Source: an uncultured Bacteroidales bacterium
Lineage (GTDB): Bacteria > Bacteroidota > Bacteroidia > Bacteroidales > Bacteroidaceae
DNA: 62,778 nucleotides
NCBI GenBank assembly: GCA_902802815.1
Contig: CADCNQ010000024.1
Span: forward strand, 1-62,778
Direction of reading: 5' to 3'
Part shown: positions 5,668 to 15,863 of the stretch, one piece after another
Layout of the letters: each line of letters starts with the position of its first letter
How positions within the stretch are numbered: the first letter of the stretch is position 1
Position numbers and translations under genes: made by a program
Notes under the pieces: model-generated
Seen by the model: the letters and a program-made list of their open reading frames with translations, nothing else
Told to the model about the DNA's origin: nothing
Database searches by the model: none

Positions 5668-8600
5668 TTATTCCACGTAAACCTTCTTCGTCTTGCCGTC
5701 GGCGGTGCGGACAATGTTGATGCCCGAACGGAGCTCGGGAAGAGGCACACCGGAGAGCGACCAGATGCCGACAGGAGTGTTGTCGGTGACGATATCGGCA
5801 GAGAGTTCTTCAACAGATGTCAGGTCCTCACGGCTGTAGTCGTCGTTGTTGGTCAGATACATCTCCTTGACGGTGATGCTGGCCCTGTCGGCCCAGAAGC
5901 TGACGATGCGCACATTCTTCGTGTCGAAAGGCTGGCCCGTTTTGCTGCCGGTTGTGTACTTGATGTCATCGAGGTTCACCACAACAGTCAGGTCTGTGCC
6001 GAAGTTAGGAGTGGAGTAACCGTTGCCCCAGATGTTGTTTTCGGTGAAGATGTTGAGGTGGGCTTCTGCCACCCTGCGCTTCAGTTTGATGACAAGGTAC
6101 TTGTAGCCCGACATATCGGCGCCGTTGTCATACACCCATCCCATCTGTCCGTACTGGCCGGTGGTGAACATGTGGGTGGCCTCGTAGTAGGTGCCCTCTC
6201 CGAAGAGTGAGGTGTTGATATGCTCCTTGGCGAAGGGGAAGAACGTGCTGTTCACATCGAGGGTGCCGCCGAGGGTGTTGCCCATCGGGTCGGTGTAGGA
6301 GTAGTCCACCTTGATGGCGCCCTCGGCCAAGCCGCGGATGAATCCGCTGTTGATGTTCACAATGCCCTCGGCAGAAACCGTGTACCTGGCCTTGGCCGAA
6401 ACATCCTCTGTGTGACCGTCGAGGTAGGTGGCTGTCATCATGACGGGTACGTTGCTGCCTACCATGACTTCCATCTTGCTCTTTGCCACCACAAGTTTTG
6501 TCATGGTGAGCATATCCTCGCTGTAGCCTTCATAGTCGTCGGGATAGTACTTGGACTCGTCGAAATTTGTTTCGGTGGAGAACCAGTCGAAGTCTGCATA
6601 GCCCTCGCTGCCGTCCTGCGTGTTATAGCAGAAGATACCGAAGCGCGTGCCTACGAAGATAGAGAGGTTGTACTCCATGTCGGTCTGCTCGCCGAATGCA
6701 GTGAATGTCTTGTTGTCGAGAGAGTAGAAGAACTTGGTCTTGCCCGTGCCGTAGGTGATGGAGGCACGCAGATAGATGACATTGTCGGTGATGTCCACAG
6801 CCTGTGTTACCTCGGCGGGAGTGAAGCCTTCGTTGTCGGTGTACTGATCCTGCCACCAGACGAGGCGCTTCTGTCCGTCCTTCATCTCCACAGCGATGGC
6901 GGCGTAGGGGTCCTGCAGGATGCAGATACCGGCGCGGTCGCCCTCCTCCAGTCCGCTGACATCGATGCAGACGGTGCCGGTGGACGGCGTGGTGGTCTTG
7001 TCGTGGTAGGCGAAGATGCGCTGCGTCAGCATGTTGCGGGCCTGTGTCAGGCGGTCGGCGCTGCCGGACGTCTTCATGCGCAGCCATCCCGGACGCTCAA
7101 AGAGGCTCCACGCTCCGTTGTCGGGGTTGTGGTTCCATTCCCACTGCATGTTGATGGGGTAGGAGCGGAAATTGTCGTTGGTGGGCAGAGCCTTGCGGGG
7201 AGTGTAGGTGCCCGTGTTGGGTTTGGCGTGCGAAGTGTAGGGCACACCGTTGTTGCCGATGGTGGGCCATCCGTCGTTCCAGGTCACAGGCTGGAGGTTG
7301 GGCATGCGGCCCATAGGTCCGAGGTCCTCCATGAGCAGCGTCCACCACTCTCCGCCGTCGGGCGTATCGATGAGAGCGCCCTGATGCACGGTGTTGGCCT
7401 TGCCATTGATGTATTTGTCCAGGAGCTGTTTCTCCTCATAGGGTCCCCAGATGTTCTGCGAACGGAAGATGGTCTGCCCTGTGGGATAGCCTCCGTAGGT
7501 GGAGTAGATATAGTAGTAGTCGCCGATCTTGTAGAGGTGGGAACCCTCCAGGCCGGTGCCTTCGCGCTCGATGACCACCTGGCTGCTCTCGAAGTTGAAG
7601 TTCCTGTCAAGCTGGCAGATGCTGATGTTGTTGATGCCGCAGACGATATACACCTTGTCGCCGTCGAAGAGCATTCCCGGATCGTAGTAGATGCGGTCGA
7701 GCTTCTTCTTCTCCCACGGGCCCTCGGGGTCGCTGGCCGTCAGCAGGAAACCGCCGGCATCGTTGCCGTTGATGAGGATGTAGAACTTGCCCTTGTTGTA
7801 GGCAATGGCGCAGGCCCACATACCCTTGGAGTAGGCGTTCTGGCCGTTCTGCAGGTTGTAGTTGTCGTTGCTGGAGAGCTGGTCAAGAGGCTGGGAGCAG
7901 TATTCCCAGTTGACGAGGTCTTTGGACTTCAGCAGCGTGCAACCGGGGAAGTTGTGCATCGTGGTGGAGGCGAAATAGTAGGTGTCGCCCACGCGCACCA
8001 CGTCGGGGTCGGGGTAGTCGCCGAAGATGACGGGATTCTTGTATGTGCCCGTACCCTGGTCGCTGACCGATATCTTGGAGAAGTCGGCATGTGCCCAGTT
8101 CACATCGTAGTAGTCGGCATACCAATCCATACAAGCCTGACCGCAGGCCTCGGGATTGCCGTTGAAGGCTGCCGTCACCGTACCGTCGGCAAGCAGGCGG
8201 TCGATGTCGATGAACTCATGGGGATGCGTGAGCGTCATCGAGATGTTCTCGTAGTGGTCGAGCAGAGCCTTGAAGGCCTGGCCCCACTTGGAGGTGCTGC
8301 CTGTGCCCCATGTGCCCAGGTTGGGCAATACCCAGTTGCCGTGCTCATCGTAGTGGCCTTCGCCGTTGGGGTCTTCCGGGCTCCAGTCCACCTCGGTGAT
8401 GATGATGGGAGAGGTCTCAACCACAGGCACCTGAGCCTTGAACTGTGCTATGTAGGCAGCAGGGTCGTGACTGCTGTCGCTGGCGCCGTACCATCCGGGG
8501 TAGTCGTGCACGGCATAGGCGATGTTGTAGCCCTCGATGGGGTAGGAGGCATAACCTGTGTAGTTGGCCTGCCAGCTGGAACCGGGTGCCAGGATTATAC

Positions 8601-9339
8601 CGGTGAAACCGTTGCTGCGTATCTTGTCCACGATGGGCTGGAAGAAGTCGTGCAGCGCCTTGGGGTCGTCCTGCCCGTTGGCATTCTTCACCGCCACGGG
8701 TTCGTTGGCCAGCTCGATGCTTATCTGACCGGCATACTTCTTTATGTTGGTATTACTGCTCACAATGTCCCACACGGTGAGGAGGTACTGCTGGTAGTAG
8801 TCGCCGACCTTGATGGTGGGAGGACATACGCCCGGCGGGCGCACCACGACAAACATACCGTGGTTCATGGCCTTCTGCATGAGCGGCCAGTAGAGCGATG
8901 TCATAAAGGTGCGCAGACGGGTGGGGTTGAACTTCTTGATGTCGGCCTCTTCAACAGCGTCGTCTCCCTGTCCTTCGGAACCCGGATAGACGTAACTGTC
9001 GCTGGGGTCGTTGGTCCAGGCGGGGTCGAGGTGCAGACGGAAGATGTTGCACTTGGCCGTCTCCAAGCCGGTGAACAGTTTTTCGAAGTAGTTGAGACAC
9101 TTCGACACGCTGTTGCTGTTGTAGCCTGTGCCTGTGCCGTCCCACGGACTGCCCCATCTCCATCCGTTGAAATACATGTTGGGCGTATCCATCACACCGT
9201 GCAACACCACGTGGTTGCCATGCTCGTCAACAAACCACTTGCCGTCAACGTGGAGCGTAGGCAGCGGTTTCACGCCCTGTGCGGACATACTTGTGGCAAA
9301 TATCAGAGCCAGCAAGTATAAAAAGGTCGTCTTTTTCAT
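5668..9339 (-). CDS. secreted GH5-GH43 bifunctional glycosidase with T9SS-type tail
   Basis: A 1223-residue secreted enzyme. After a signal peptide (1-20) a GH5 domain spans about 30-410, with the acid/base Glu213 in ELANEP and the nucleophile Glu316 in ITEVDW. A GH43 domain follows from about 434 (DYPDPDVVRVGDTYYF, as in GH43 beta-xylosidase/arabinofuranosidase subfamilies). It is followed by a beta-xylosidase C-terminal concanavalin-like domain (about 735-935), a bacterial Ig-like segment and a CBM-like beta domain. The last 45 residues (GIWSLSGVPLPELRSGINI and a basic end) match the short C-terminal tails common in Prevotella secreted proteins and probably direct export by the T9SS. The two activities suit joint attack on a substituted xylan backbone. 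The GH5 subfamily is not identifiable by eye. Confidence 0.88.
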   Translation of the reverse strand: MKKTTFLYLLALIFATSMSAQGVKPLPTLHVDGKWFVDEHGNHVVLHGVMDTPNMYFNGWRWGSPWDGTGTGYNSNSVSKCLNYFEKLFTGLETAKCNIFRLHLDPAWTNDPSDSYVYPGSEGQGDDAVEEADIKKFNPTRLRTFMTSLYWPLMQKAMNHGMFVVVRPPGVCPPTIKVGDYYQQYLLTVWDIVSSNTNIKKYAGQISIELANEPVAVKNANGQDDPKALHDFFQPIVDKIRSNGFTGIILAPGSSWQANYTGYASYPIEGYNIAYAVHDYPGWYGASDSSHDPAAYIAQFKAQVPVVETSPIIITEVDWSPEDPNGEGHYDEHGNWVLPNLGTWGTGSTSKWGQAFKALLDHYENISMTLTHPHEFIDIDRLLADGTVTAAFNGNPEACGQACMDWYADYYDVNWAHADFSKISVSDQGTGTYKNPVIFGDYPDPDVVRVGDTYYFASTTMHNFPGCTLLKSKDLVNWEYCSQPLDQLSSNDNYNLQNGQNAYSKGMWACAIAYNKGKFYILINGNDAGGFLLTASDPEGPWEKKKLDRIYYDPGMLFDGDKVYIVCGINNISICQLDRNFNFESSQVVIEREGTGLEGSHLYKIGDYYYIYSTYGGYPTGQTIFRSQNIWGPYEEKQLLDKYINGKANTVHQGALIDTPDGGEWWTLLMEDLGPMGRMPNLQPVTWNDGWPTIGNNGVPYTSHAKPNTGTYTPRKALPTNDNFRSYPINMQWEWNHNPDNGAWSLFERPGWLRMKTSGSADRLTQARNMLTQRIFAYHDKTTTPSTGTVCIDVSGLEEGDRAGICILQDPYAAIAVEMKDGQKRLVWWQDQYTDNEGFTPAEVTQAVDITDNVIYLRASITYGTGKTKFFYSLDNKTFTAFGEQTDMEYNLSIFVGTRFGIFCYNTQDGSEGYADFDWFSTETNFDESKYYPDDYEGYSEDMLTMTKLVVAKSKMEVMVGSNVPVMMTATYLDGHTEDVSAKARYTVSAEGIVNINSGFIRGLAEGAIKVDYSYTDPMGNTLGGTLDVNSTFFPFAKEHINTSLFGEGTYYEATHMFTTGQYGQMGWVYDNGADMSGYKYLVIKLKRRVAEAHLNIFTENNIWGNGYSTPNFGTDLTVVVNLDDIKYTTGSKTGQPFDTKNVRIVSFWADRASITVKEMYLTNNDDYSREDLTSVEELSADIVTDNTPVGIWSLSGVPLPELRSGINIVRTADGKTKKVYVE

Positions 9340-9386
9340 TTCTTTTCAGTATTATTGATTTTTCGGTTTTATCGTAAATTTTCGTG

Positions 9387-10136
9387 TCAGGCGGCTATGT
9401 GGTTCACTCCGTAGCCGAATAGGGCGAAGTCGCCCTTCAGCGGGTCGCCGGGGAATATTGCGGCCAGAGAATCGGTGAGACGGCGGGCACTGCTCATACT
9501 GGGCGACTTGCTGTGCAGCAGACCCAGACGTACGGATTGCCGGAGCACATGGGTGTCCATAGGCATGATGAGTGTGCGGCGGTCGATGAAACCGGCCCAA
9601 AGACCGATATCAACGGGAGAATCCGTGCGGCACATCCAGCGCAGGAACATACACACACGCTTGCATGCCGACTGGATGTCCTTGGGGACGACGACGCTCA
9701 CACCGTGACGGGCAAACCAGTCGCAGATGGCTGTGACGGCCTCCAAGCCCGTAGAAGCGCGCTGGCGGACATAGTCGCCAAGGGTGCCGTGCTCCAGAAG
9801 CAGCTGCCGGTAGGCACACAGGAAACGGTGCATTGTGGCGTGGGTGTAGAGGCGGTAGAAGCAGGTGGTGTCGTCGCAGCGGAAATGCTCCCCGAAACAA
9901 CCCTGGCGCACCCATTCGTCCACCCGGCCCCTGCTCCATGAGAGTATCATGCCTATTTTCTGCATAAACTGCTTGCGGCTGCCGTAGCTCAGACAGGAAG
10001 CAATGAACGCCATAGCCTCCTGATTGCGGCTGCCCTCCACCTGATGCATCCACCATGAGGGGTCGCCCTCAAGGAAGCGGGCGGTCTCGTACTGATGTGC
10101 GTAGCGGATAAGAAGATTTCTTGTTTCCTGGGTCAT
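9387..10136 (-). CDS. TIGR02757/DUF2400 family protein
   Basis: The 249-residue protein matches a conserved Bacteroidetes family of unknown function. Signature stretches are EAMAFIASCLSYGSRKQFM, CKRVCMFLRWMCR, SPVDIGLW, MPMDTHVLRQSVRLGL and GDPLKGDFALFGYGV. The DTHV motif and helical make-up recall HhH-GPD DNA glycosylases, which is an inference from pattern only. It is the last gene of a psd-pssA-tsaE unit, 23 nt after tsaE, on the same strand. Confidence 0.8.
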   Translation of the reverse strand: MTQETRNLLIRYAHQYETARFLEGDPSWWMHQVEGSRNQEAMAFIASCLSYGSRKQFMQKIGMILSWSRGRVDEWVRQGCFGEHFRCDDTTCFYRLYTHATMHRFLCAYRQLLLEHGTLGDYVRQRASTGLEAVTAICDWFARHGVSVVVPKDIQSACKRVCMFLRWMCRTDSPVDIGLWAGFIDRRTLIMPMDTHVLRQSVRLGLLHSKSPSMSSARRLTDSLAAIFPGDPLKGDFALFGYGVNHIAA

Positions 10137-10159
10137 TTATGCAACGGGTGGCAAACGGG

Positions 10160-10570
10160 TTAGTTCATTGTGATGCGGCGGCTGCCGTCGGTAAGTGTCT
10201 CGATGGTGACGCGTACGGTATCTTCGGGAAGCAGGTCCTCGATGAGTTCCGGCCACTCGATGAAGCACAGGTGTCCGCTGTAGCAATACTCCTCAAAGCC
10301 CAGATCGTAGGCCTCTTCAACGCGGCGTATGCGGTAGAAGTCGAAGTGATATACGGGTTGGTGTCCCTCATACTCGTTGACGATGGCAAAGGTGGGGGAG
10401 GTGACTGTGTCGGTCACTCCGAGGCACTCGCAGAGAGCCTTGATGAAGGTGGTCTTGCCGGCTCCCATATTGCCGTAGAATGCAAACACGCGTGCATCTC
10501 CCATGTGGTCGATAAACTGCTGTGCCGCCTGCGGCAGAGTATCAATGCTATGGACAACGATGCTCACCAT
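10160..10570 (-). CDS. tsaE: TsaE, tRNA t6A biosynthesis ATPase
   Basis: TsaE works with TsaB and TsaD in making N6-threonylcarbamoyladenosine at position 37 of ANN-decoding tRNAs. The 136-residue protein has the Walker A loop FYGNMGAGKTTFIKAL near residue 35, the motif VTSPTFAIVNEYEG, YHFDFYRI and the FIEWPELIEDLLPEDTVRV block that are typical of the family. The start codon lies 2 nt after the pssA stop, so both are in one operon. Confidence 0.92.
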   Translation of the reverse strand: MVSIVVHSIDTLPQAAQQFIDHMGDARVFAFYGNMGAGKTTFIKALCECLGVTDTVTSPTFAIVNEYEGHQPVYHFDFYRIRRVEEAYDLGFEEYCYSGHLCFIEWPELIEDLLPEDTVRVTIETLTDGSRRITMN

Positions 10571-10572
10571 GA

Positions 10573-11286
10573 TTACTTACGCGAAATGAAGAGCTGGGCA
10601 ACGGACAGCGCGATATACCATACGATGATGGCGGCGAAGGCGCTGGCCCCGAAACAGATGCAGGGCAGACAGCCCAGAAGGAAAATATACTTAATGCTGT
10701 TGTCGCGCCATGAGAGGTTCTTGAACTTCAGGGCAAACAACGGTATCTCTGCCACCAGCAGGAATGATGCAGCCAGCATGAAAAGGAAAAGGAAGGCTGC
10801 ATTGAAGAGATAACTTGTGAGGAAGGCGTGCTGACCCACCACCAGACTGCCCCAGAAGAGAGCGTTGGCAGGTGTAGGCACTCCGATGAACGAAGTGGCC
10901 TGGCGCGTGTCGAGGTTGAATTTTGCCAGACGCAGAGCCGAAAAAGCCGCCATGATGAATGCGGTGTAAGGCATGATACCCTTGATGGGAAGCATCCACT
11001 CAGGGTATTCCACCTCGAAAAACAGAGAGAAGAGTATCACTGATGGAGCCACACCAAAGGTGACGACATCGGCAAGAGAGTCGAGCTCCTTACCGATAGG
11101 GGAGGAAACACCCAAAAGGCGGGCGGACATGCCGTCGAAGAAATCAAACACAGCACCAAGAATGATGAAAGCCACAGCCCACACGTAGGAGGCAGGGTGC
11201 TCATAGGCATGCGCTGCACATACTGTGGCTATGCAGCCGCAGATGAGATTCATGCATGTGATGCTGTTGGGTATGTGTTTCTTCAT
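10573..11286 (-). CDS. pssA: CDP-diacylglycerol-serine O-phosphatidyltransferase
   Basis: An integral membrane enzyme of 237 residues that makes phosphatidylserine from CDP-diacylglycerol and serine. The CDP-alcohol phosphotransferase signature is complete: [20 protein letters not shown] continues into LDSLAD, giving the D..DG..AR...G...D...D pattern at about residues 48-76. Several hydrophobic segments follow. Its ATG overlaps the psd stop by 4 nt (ATGA), so the two consecutive steps of phosphatidylethanolamine synthesis are translationally coupled. Confidence 0.93.
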   Translation of the reverse strand: MKKHIPNSITCMNLICGCIATVCAAHAYEHPASYVWAVAFIILGAVFDFFDGMSARLLGVSSPIGKELDSLADVVTFGVAPSVILFSLFFEVEYPEWMLPIKGIMPYTAFIMAAFSALRLAKFNLDTRQATSFIGVPTPANALFWGSLVVGQHAFLTSYLFNAAFLFLFMLAASFLLVAEIPLFALKFKNLSWRDNSIKYIFLLGCLPCICFGASAFAAIIVWYIALSVAQLFISRK

Positions 11287-11972
11287 AGTGTTGCAATGAC
11301 GGTTTCGTTTCCTGTAGTCTTCTGTCCCACTCCTACAAGTATCTTAGCATCCAGAGGCAGATATACATCCACGCGGCTGCCGAACTTGATGAAGCCCAGA
11401 TGCTCGTCCACCACGCAGTCTTCACCGGGTTTGAGATAGGTGACGATGCGGCGTGCCATGGCTCCGGCCACCTGGCGGATGAGGATATCCTGTCCCTCGG
11501 GGGTGGTGATGACGATGCTGCTGCGCTCGTTCTCCGTGCTCGCCTTGGGAAGCCAGGCTGCCTGATAGCGGCCGTTGTGATGTATCACGGTCTTCACCTT
11601 GCCGTCGCAGGGCACCCAGTTGTTGTGCACATTGAAAAGACTCATGAAGATGCTCACCATTATACGCGGCTCGTGGAAGAACTCGTCCTCCATCACTTCC
11701 TCCACAACCACCACTTTGCCGTCGGCAGAGGCCACGACGGTGCGCTCGTTGTCGCCCTCGAAACGGCGTACCGGGCACTGGAAAAAGTTGAGCACAACGG
11801 CGTAGAAGACAATGCTAACTCCCAGAACTACATAGCAGAACACTTTCCACGGACCAAAGGCGTAAAAAGTGAGCAGATTGAGCAGCACCAAAGATACACC
11901 GCTGATGATCAAGGTGCTTGTACCTTCGCGGTGTATACGTATTTTCTTGAGTTTTCTGAGTTTTTTACCCAT
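11283..11972 (-). CDS. psd: phosphatidylserine decarboxylase proenzyme
   Basis: Psd decarboxylates phosphatidylserine to phosphatidylethanolamine, using a pyruvoyl group formed by self-cleavage. The 229-residue form is the short class. Two membrane segments lie in the first 65 residues, then come [20 protein letters not shown] and the cleavage site FGSR with Ser199 as pyruvoyl precursor. The gene is first in the operon with pssA, and a reverse-strand -7 box lies at 11994-12001. Confidence 0.93.
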   Translation of the reverse strand: MGKKLRKLKKIRIHREGTSTLIISGVSLVLLNLLTFYAFGPWKVFCYVVLGVSIVFYAVVLNFFQCPVRRFEGDNERTVVASADGKVVVVEEVMEDEFFHEPRIMVSIFMSLFNVHNNWVPCDGKVKTVIHHNGRYQAAWLPKASTENERSSIVITTPEGQDILIRQVAGAMARRIVTYLKPGEDCVVDEHLGFIKFGSRVDVYLPLDAKILVGVGQKTTGNETVIATL

Positions 11973-11993
11973 GAATTATTCCACTTTTCATGA

Positions 11994-12001
11994 CAAAGGT
12001 A
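11994..12001 (-). promoter_or_regulatory. -7 box TACCTTTG for psd operon
   Basis: CAAAGGTA on the plus strand reads TACCTTTG towards psd, 21 nt before its ATG. Confidence 0.6.
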
Positions 12002-12106
12002 GTAAAAAGTTGCAAATATGTATAATGAAAAGGGCGTTTTTTTGTCGTTAACATCATTTTTCTTCGTTTTTCCGGTTCCGGCGTGCGCCTTTAACTGATT
12101 TTTTCA

Positions 12107-12114
12107 TATCTTTG
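12107..12114 (+). promoter_or_regulatory. -7 box TATCTTTG for dnaE operon
   Basis: TATCTTTG ends 11 nt before the dnaE ATG, leaving an untranslated leader of about 5 nt or less. Confidence 0.6.
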
Positions 12115-12125
12115 CCGTTGGAATT

Positions 12126-15100
12126 ATGCAAGACTACGTACATCTTCACGTTCACACCCAGTATTCCCTGCTTGACGGGCAGGCCTCAATACCGCATCTG
12201 GTGGATAAGGCTGTCAAGGACGGAATGCGTGGAATGGCTATCACGGATCATGGAAACATGTTCGGTGTAAAGGAACTTTTCGACTATGTAAACGGTGTAA
12301 ACAAAAAGCGGAAGGCAGAGGGGCTGGAGCCCTTCAAACCCATCTTCGGATGTGAGATGTATGTGGCGCGCAGGGGCGATGCCGAGCATCAGAAGGAAGG
12401 CAAGGCGGACCAGAGCGGCTGGCATCTCATCGTTCTTGCCAAAAACGAGACGGGTTACCATAATCTGGTCAAACTGGTGTCGAGGAGTTGGGTGAAGGGA
12501 TATTACATGCGTCCCCGCACCGACCACAAGACGCTGGAGCAGTTTCATGAGGGCCTTATCATCTGTTCGGCCTGCATAGGCGGCGAGGTGCCCAAGAAGA
12601 TTATTGCCGGCGACCTCGCAGCTGCGGAAGAAGCCGTGAAATGGTTCCACAGCATATGGGGCGACGACTACTATCTGGAGTTGCAGCGCCACGAAGTGAA
12701 AGATCCGCGCCAGATAGCCAACCGCGAGACATTCCAGATACAGCAGAAGGTGAATCCCGTGCTGATGGATCTGGCGCGCAAGCACGGTATCAAACTCATC
12801 TGCACCAACGACTCCCATTTCGTGGAGCAGGAGGATGCCGAGGCGCACGACCATCTGCTTTGCCTCAACAGCGGTAAAGACCTGGACGATCCCAACCGTA
12901 TGAGGTATTCCAAGCAGGAGTGGTTCAAGACCCGCGCGGAAATGAATGAGGTGTTCCAAGATATTCCTGAGGCACTGAGCAACACGCTGGAGATACTGGA
13001 CAAGGTGGAGACCTATAATCTGGAGTCGAATCCCATCATGCCGTTCTTCCCCATACCGGAAAGTTACGGTACGGAGGAGCTGTGGCGCGAGAAATATACA
13101 AAAGAAGACCTGTTCAGAGAGTTTACCTCTGATGAAAACGGAGAAAATCCTCTTCCGCGTGAGGAGGGCGAGAAGAAGATAGCAAAGCTGGGAGGCTACG
13201 ACAAGCTGTATCGCATAAAATTTGAGGCGGACTATCTGGGCAAACTGGCATACGAAGGTGCGGCACGTCTTTACCCGCAGCCGCTGAGCAAGGAGGTGGA
13301 CGACCGCATACGCTTCGAACTGCACATTATGAAGACGATGGGTTTCCCGGGATACTTCCTTATAGTGCAGGACTTCATCAATTCAGCGCGTAACGAACTC
13401 GGTGTGTGGGTGGGGCCCGGACGTGGCAGTGCCGCAGGTAGTGTGGTGGCATACTGTCTCGGTATCACGCGCCTCGACCCGATGAAATACGACCTGCTGT
13501 TCGAGAGGTTCCTGAATCCCGACCGTATCTCGCTGCCCGATATCGATACCGACTTCGACGATGACGGCAGAGGCAAGGTGCTGAAGTGGGTGATGGAGAA
13601 ATACGGTGTGGAAAACTGTGCCCACATCATCACCTATGCCACAATGGCGACGAAAAACAGTATCAAGGATGTGGCGCGAGTGGAGAAACTGCCTTTGGAC
13701 AAGGCCAACGCCCTGTGTAAGGCAATTCCCGACAGACTGTCGCTCAACGGCGAGGATCTGAAGATGAATCTGGGCAATGCCATCAAGTGCACTCCGGAAC
13801 TTCAGATGGCCGAGAAGAGTCAGGACCCGAGAGAGTCGAATACGATAAAATATGCCCGTATGCTGGAGGGACAGATACGCGGCACCGGTATTCATGCCTG
13901 CGGTTTCATTATATGCCGGGACCCCATCTCCGACCATGTGCCCGTATCTACGGCAGACGACCCGGACTTTCCGGGGGAGAAGACGGCCGTGACGCAGTAT
14001 GACGGTCACGTCATCGAAAGTACGGGACTCATCAAGATGGACTTTCTGGGACTGAAGACACTCTCGCAGATGAAGGAGGCCTGCCGTGTCATTAAAGAAT
14101 CGCGCGGCATAGATGTGGACATAGATACCATACCTTTGGATGATGAACTCACCTTCCGCCTCTATCAGGAAGGACGCACGGTGGGTACGTTCCAGTTTGA
14201 ATCTGCCGGTATGCAGAAATACCTGAAGGAACTGCATCCCACGGTGTTTGAGGACCTTATAGCAATGAATGCCCTGTATCGCCCGGGCCCGATGGACTAC
14301 ATCCCGTCGTTCATCGCAAGAAAGAACGGACGCGAAACGATAACTTACGACATACCGGTAATGGAAAAGTATCTAAAAGATACTTACGGTATTACTGTAT
14401 ATCAGGAGCAGGTCATGCTGTTGTCACGACTTCTTGCAGGCTTTACACGCGGTGAATCCGATGCCCTGCGTAAGGCGATGGGTAAGAAGAAAAAGGAAAT
14501 CGTTGACGCCATGAGGCCCAAATTCCTTGAGGGCGGACAGAAAAACGGACATGACCCGAAGGTGCTGGAGAAGATATGGGCAGATTGGGAGAAGTTTGCA
14601 TCCTACGCCTTCAACAAATCGCATGCCGCATGCTATTCGTGGGTGGCATATCAGACGGCCTATCTCAAGGCACACTATCCCGCAGAATTCATGGCTGCCC
14701 TGCTGACAAGGGCAAAGGACGATATCAAGGAGGTAAAAAAACTTCTTGAGGAATGTCACTCCATGCGTATTCAGGTGCTCGGTCCCGATGTCAACGAGTC
14801 GCACGGTAATTTCGGTGTGGGACGTGACGGACATATACGTTTCGGTCTCATGGCTATCAAGGGACTTGGAGTGGGTGCCGCGGAGGCAATTGTGTCAGAG
14901 CGTGAGAAGAACGGTCTGTATAAGGACATATTCGACTTTGTGCAGAGAGTACCCATGTCGCAGGTGAAACGCAGCGGACTGGAGAGTCTGGCATTCAGCG
15001 GAGCGTTCGACAGTTTCAGTGATATGATACGCAGGGAGCAGTTCTCTGCAGTGGGGAATCACGGAGAGGTGTTCCTTGACACGCTTACAAAGTTCGGCAA

Positions 15101-15851
15101 CAGTTATCAGCAGAGTCAGATGGAGGCCCAATACTCACTCTTCGGAACGGATATGGTGGAAATCACCAGACCTACCATTCCACCGGCAGAACCGTGGAGC
15201 AACCTCGAGCGTCTCAATAAGGAGCGCGACCTTGTAGGTATATACCTCAGTGCTCATCCTTTGGATGAATATGCTGTGGTGTTGCAGGATGTTTGCAATA
15301 TGCGCATGACGGCGATGGACGATCTGGATGCGTATGCAGGACAGGAAGTGCATCTCGGCGGTATTGTCACGAATCTGCGTCAGGGAATCACAAAGCGCGG
15401 CGCACCTTACGGTATTGCCACGATAGAGGATTTCAGCGGAAGCGGGGAGATTCCACTTTTCGGACAGGACTGGCCGCGCTGGGGAGGATATATGGTGTCG
15501 GGAGCGGCACTCTTTATCAGCGGACAGGTGCAGGGAAGGCAGTATGATCAGACGCGTATGGAATTCCGTATCGGTAAGATAGAGATGCTCAGTGAAGTGG
15601 CAGACAGCCTTGTGCAGAATCTGACTGTGCACCTTCCTGTGGATGCTCTGAACCGAGACTTTGTGGAAGAATTCGTAGAATTGTCAAAACCTCGTGAGGG
15701 TGAGGACGGTACGGTGGACCTGCGTTTCATACTTTCGGATCCTACGGGTGAAAGGCTTGAGATGAAAGCCACGTCAGGAAAGGTTCGTGTGACAAAGTCA
15801 TTGCTTGACTTCCTCAGACAGGATGAACGTATAGAATACAGAATAAACTAA
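12126..15851 (+). CDS. dnaE: DNA polymerase III alpha subunit
   Basis: The replicative polymerase catalytic subunit, 1241 residues, within the DnaE1 size range. The PHP domain starts at once (HLHVHTQYSLLDGQ, residues 7-20). The palm catalytic aspartates lie in PDIDTDFDDDGR near residue 470. GPGRGSAAGSVVAYCLGI and NKSHAACYSWVAYQTAYLKA are classic DnaE blocks. An OB-fold domain lies near 1065-1150 (VHLGGIVTNLRQGITKRG). No intein or frame break is seen. It heads a plus-strand run of housekeeping genes. Confidence 0.97.
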   Translation: MQDYVHLHVHTQYSLLDGQASIPHLVDKAVKDGMRGMAITDHGNMFGVKELFDYVNGVNKKRKAEGLEPFKPIFGCEMYVARRGDAEHQKEGKADQSGWHLIVLAKNETGYHNLVKLVSRSWVKGYYMRPRTDHKTLEQFHEGLIICSACIGGEVPKKIIAGDLAAAEEAVKWFHSIWGDDYYLELQRHEVKDPRQIANRETFQIQQKVNPVLMDLARKHGIKLICTNDSHFVEQEDAEAHDHLLCLNSGKDLDDPNRMRYSKQEWFKTRAEMNEVFQDIPEALSNTLEILDKVETYNLESNPIMPFFPIPESYGTEELWREKYTKEDLFREFTSDENGENPLPREEGEKKIAKLGGYDKLYRIKFEADYLGKLAYEGAARLYPQPLSKEVDDRIRFELHIMKTMGFPGYFLIVQDFINSARNELGVWVGPGRGSAAGSVVAYCLGITRLDPMKYDLLFERFLNPDRISLPDIDTDFDDDGRGKVLKWVMEKYGVENCAHIITYATMATKNSIKDVARVEKLPLDKANALCKAIPDRLSLNGEDLKMNLGNAIKCTPELQMAEKSQDPRESNTIKYARMLEGQIRGTGIHACGFIICRDPISDHVPVSTADDPDFPGEKTAVTQYDGHVIESTGLIKMDFLGLKTLSQMKEACRVIKESRGIDVDIDTIPLDDELTFRLYQEGRTVGTFQFESAGMQKYLKELHPTVFEDLIAMNALYRPGPMDYIPSFIARKNGRETITYDIPVMEKYLKDTYGITVYQEQVMLLSRLLAGFTRGESDALRKAMGKKKKEIVDAMRPKFLEGGQKNGHDPKVLEKIWADWEKFASYAFNKSHAACYSWVAYQTAYLKAHYPAEFMAALLTRAKDDIKEVKKLLEECHSMRIQVLGPDVNESHGNFGVGRDGHIRFGLMAIKGLGVGAAEAIVSEREKNGLYKDIFDFVQRVPMSQVKRSGLESLAFSGAFDSFSDMIRREQFSAVGNHGEVFLDTLTKFGNSYQQSQMEAQYSLFGTDMVEITRPTIPPAEPWSNLERLNKERDLVGIYLSAHPLDEYAVVLQDVCNMRMTAMDDLDAYAGQEVHLGGIVTNLRQGITKRGAPYGIATIEDFSGSGEIPLFGQDWPRWGGYMVSGAALFISGQVQGRQYDQTRMEFRIGKIEMLSEVADSLVQNLTVHLPVDALNRDFVEEFVELSKPREGEDGTVDLRFILSDPTGERLEMKATSGKVRVTKSLLDFLRQDERIEYRIN

Positions 15852-15863
15852 AAAAGGAGTGTT

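Noticed and set aside
4669..6210. Open frame of about 510 codons on the plus strand across two minus-strand genes
   Set aside because: It runs across the boundary of two well-supported glycosidase genes and shows no recognisable protein features.
6220..9321. Open frame of about 1030 codons on the plus strand, opposite the GH5-GH43 gene
   Set aside because: It mirrors the codon bias of the minus-strand gene, has no family motifs and low-complexity Val/Gly/His-rich translation. The minus-strand protein has clear domains.
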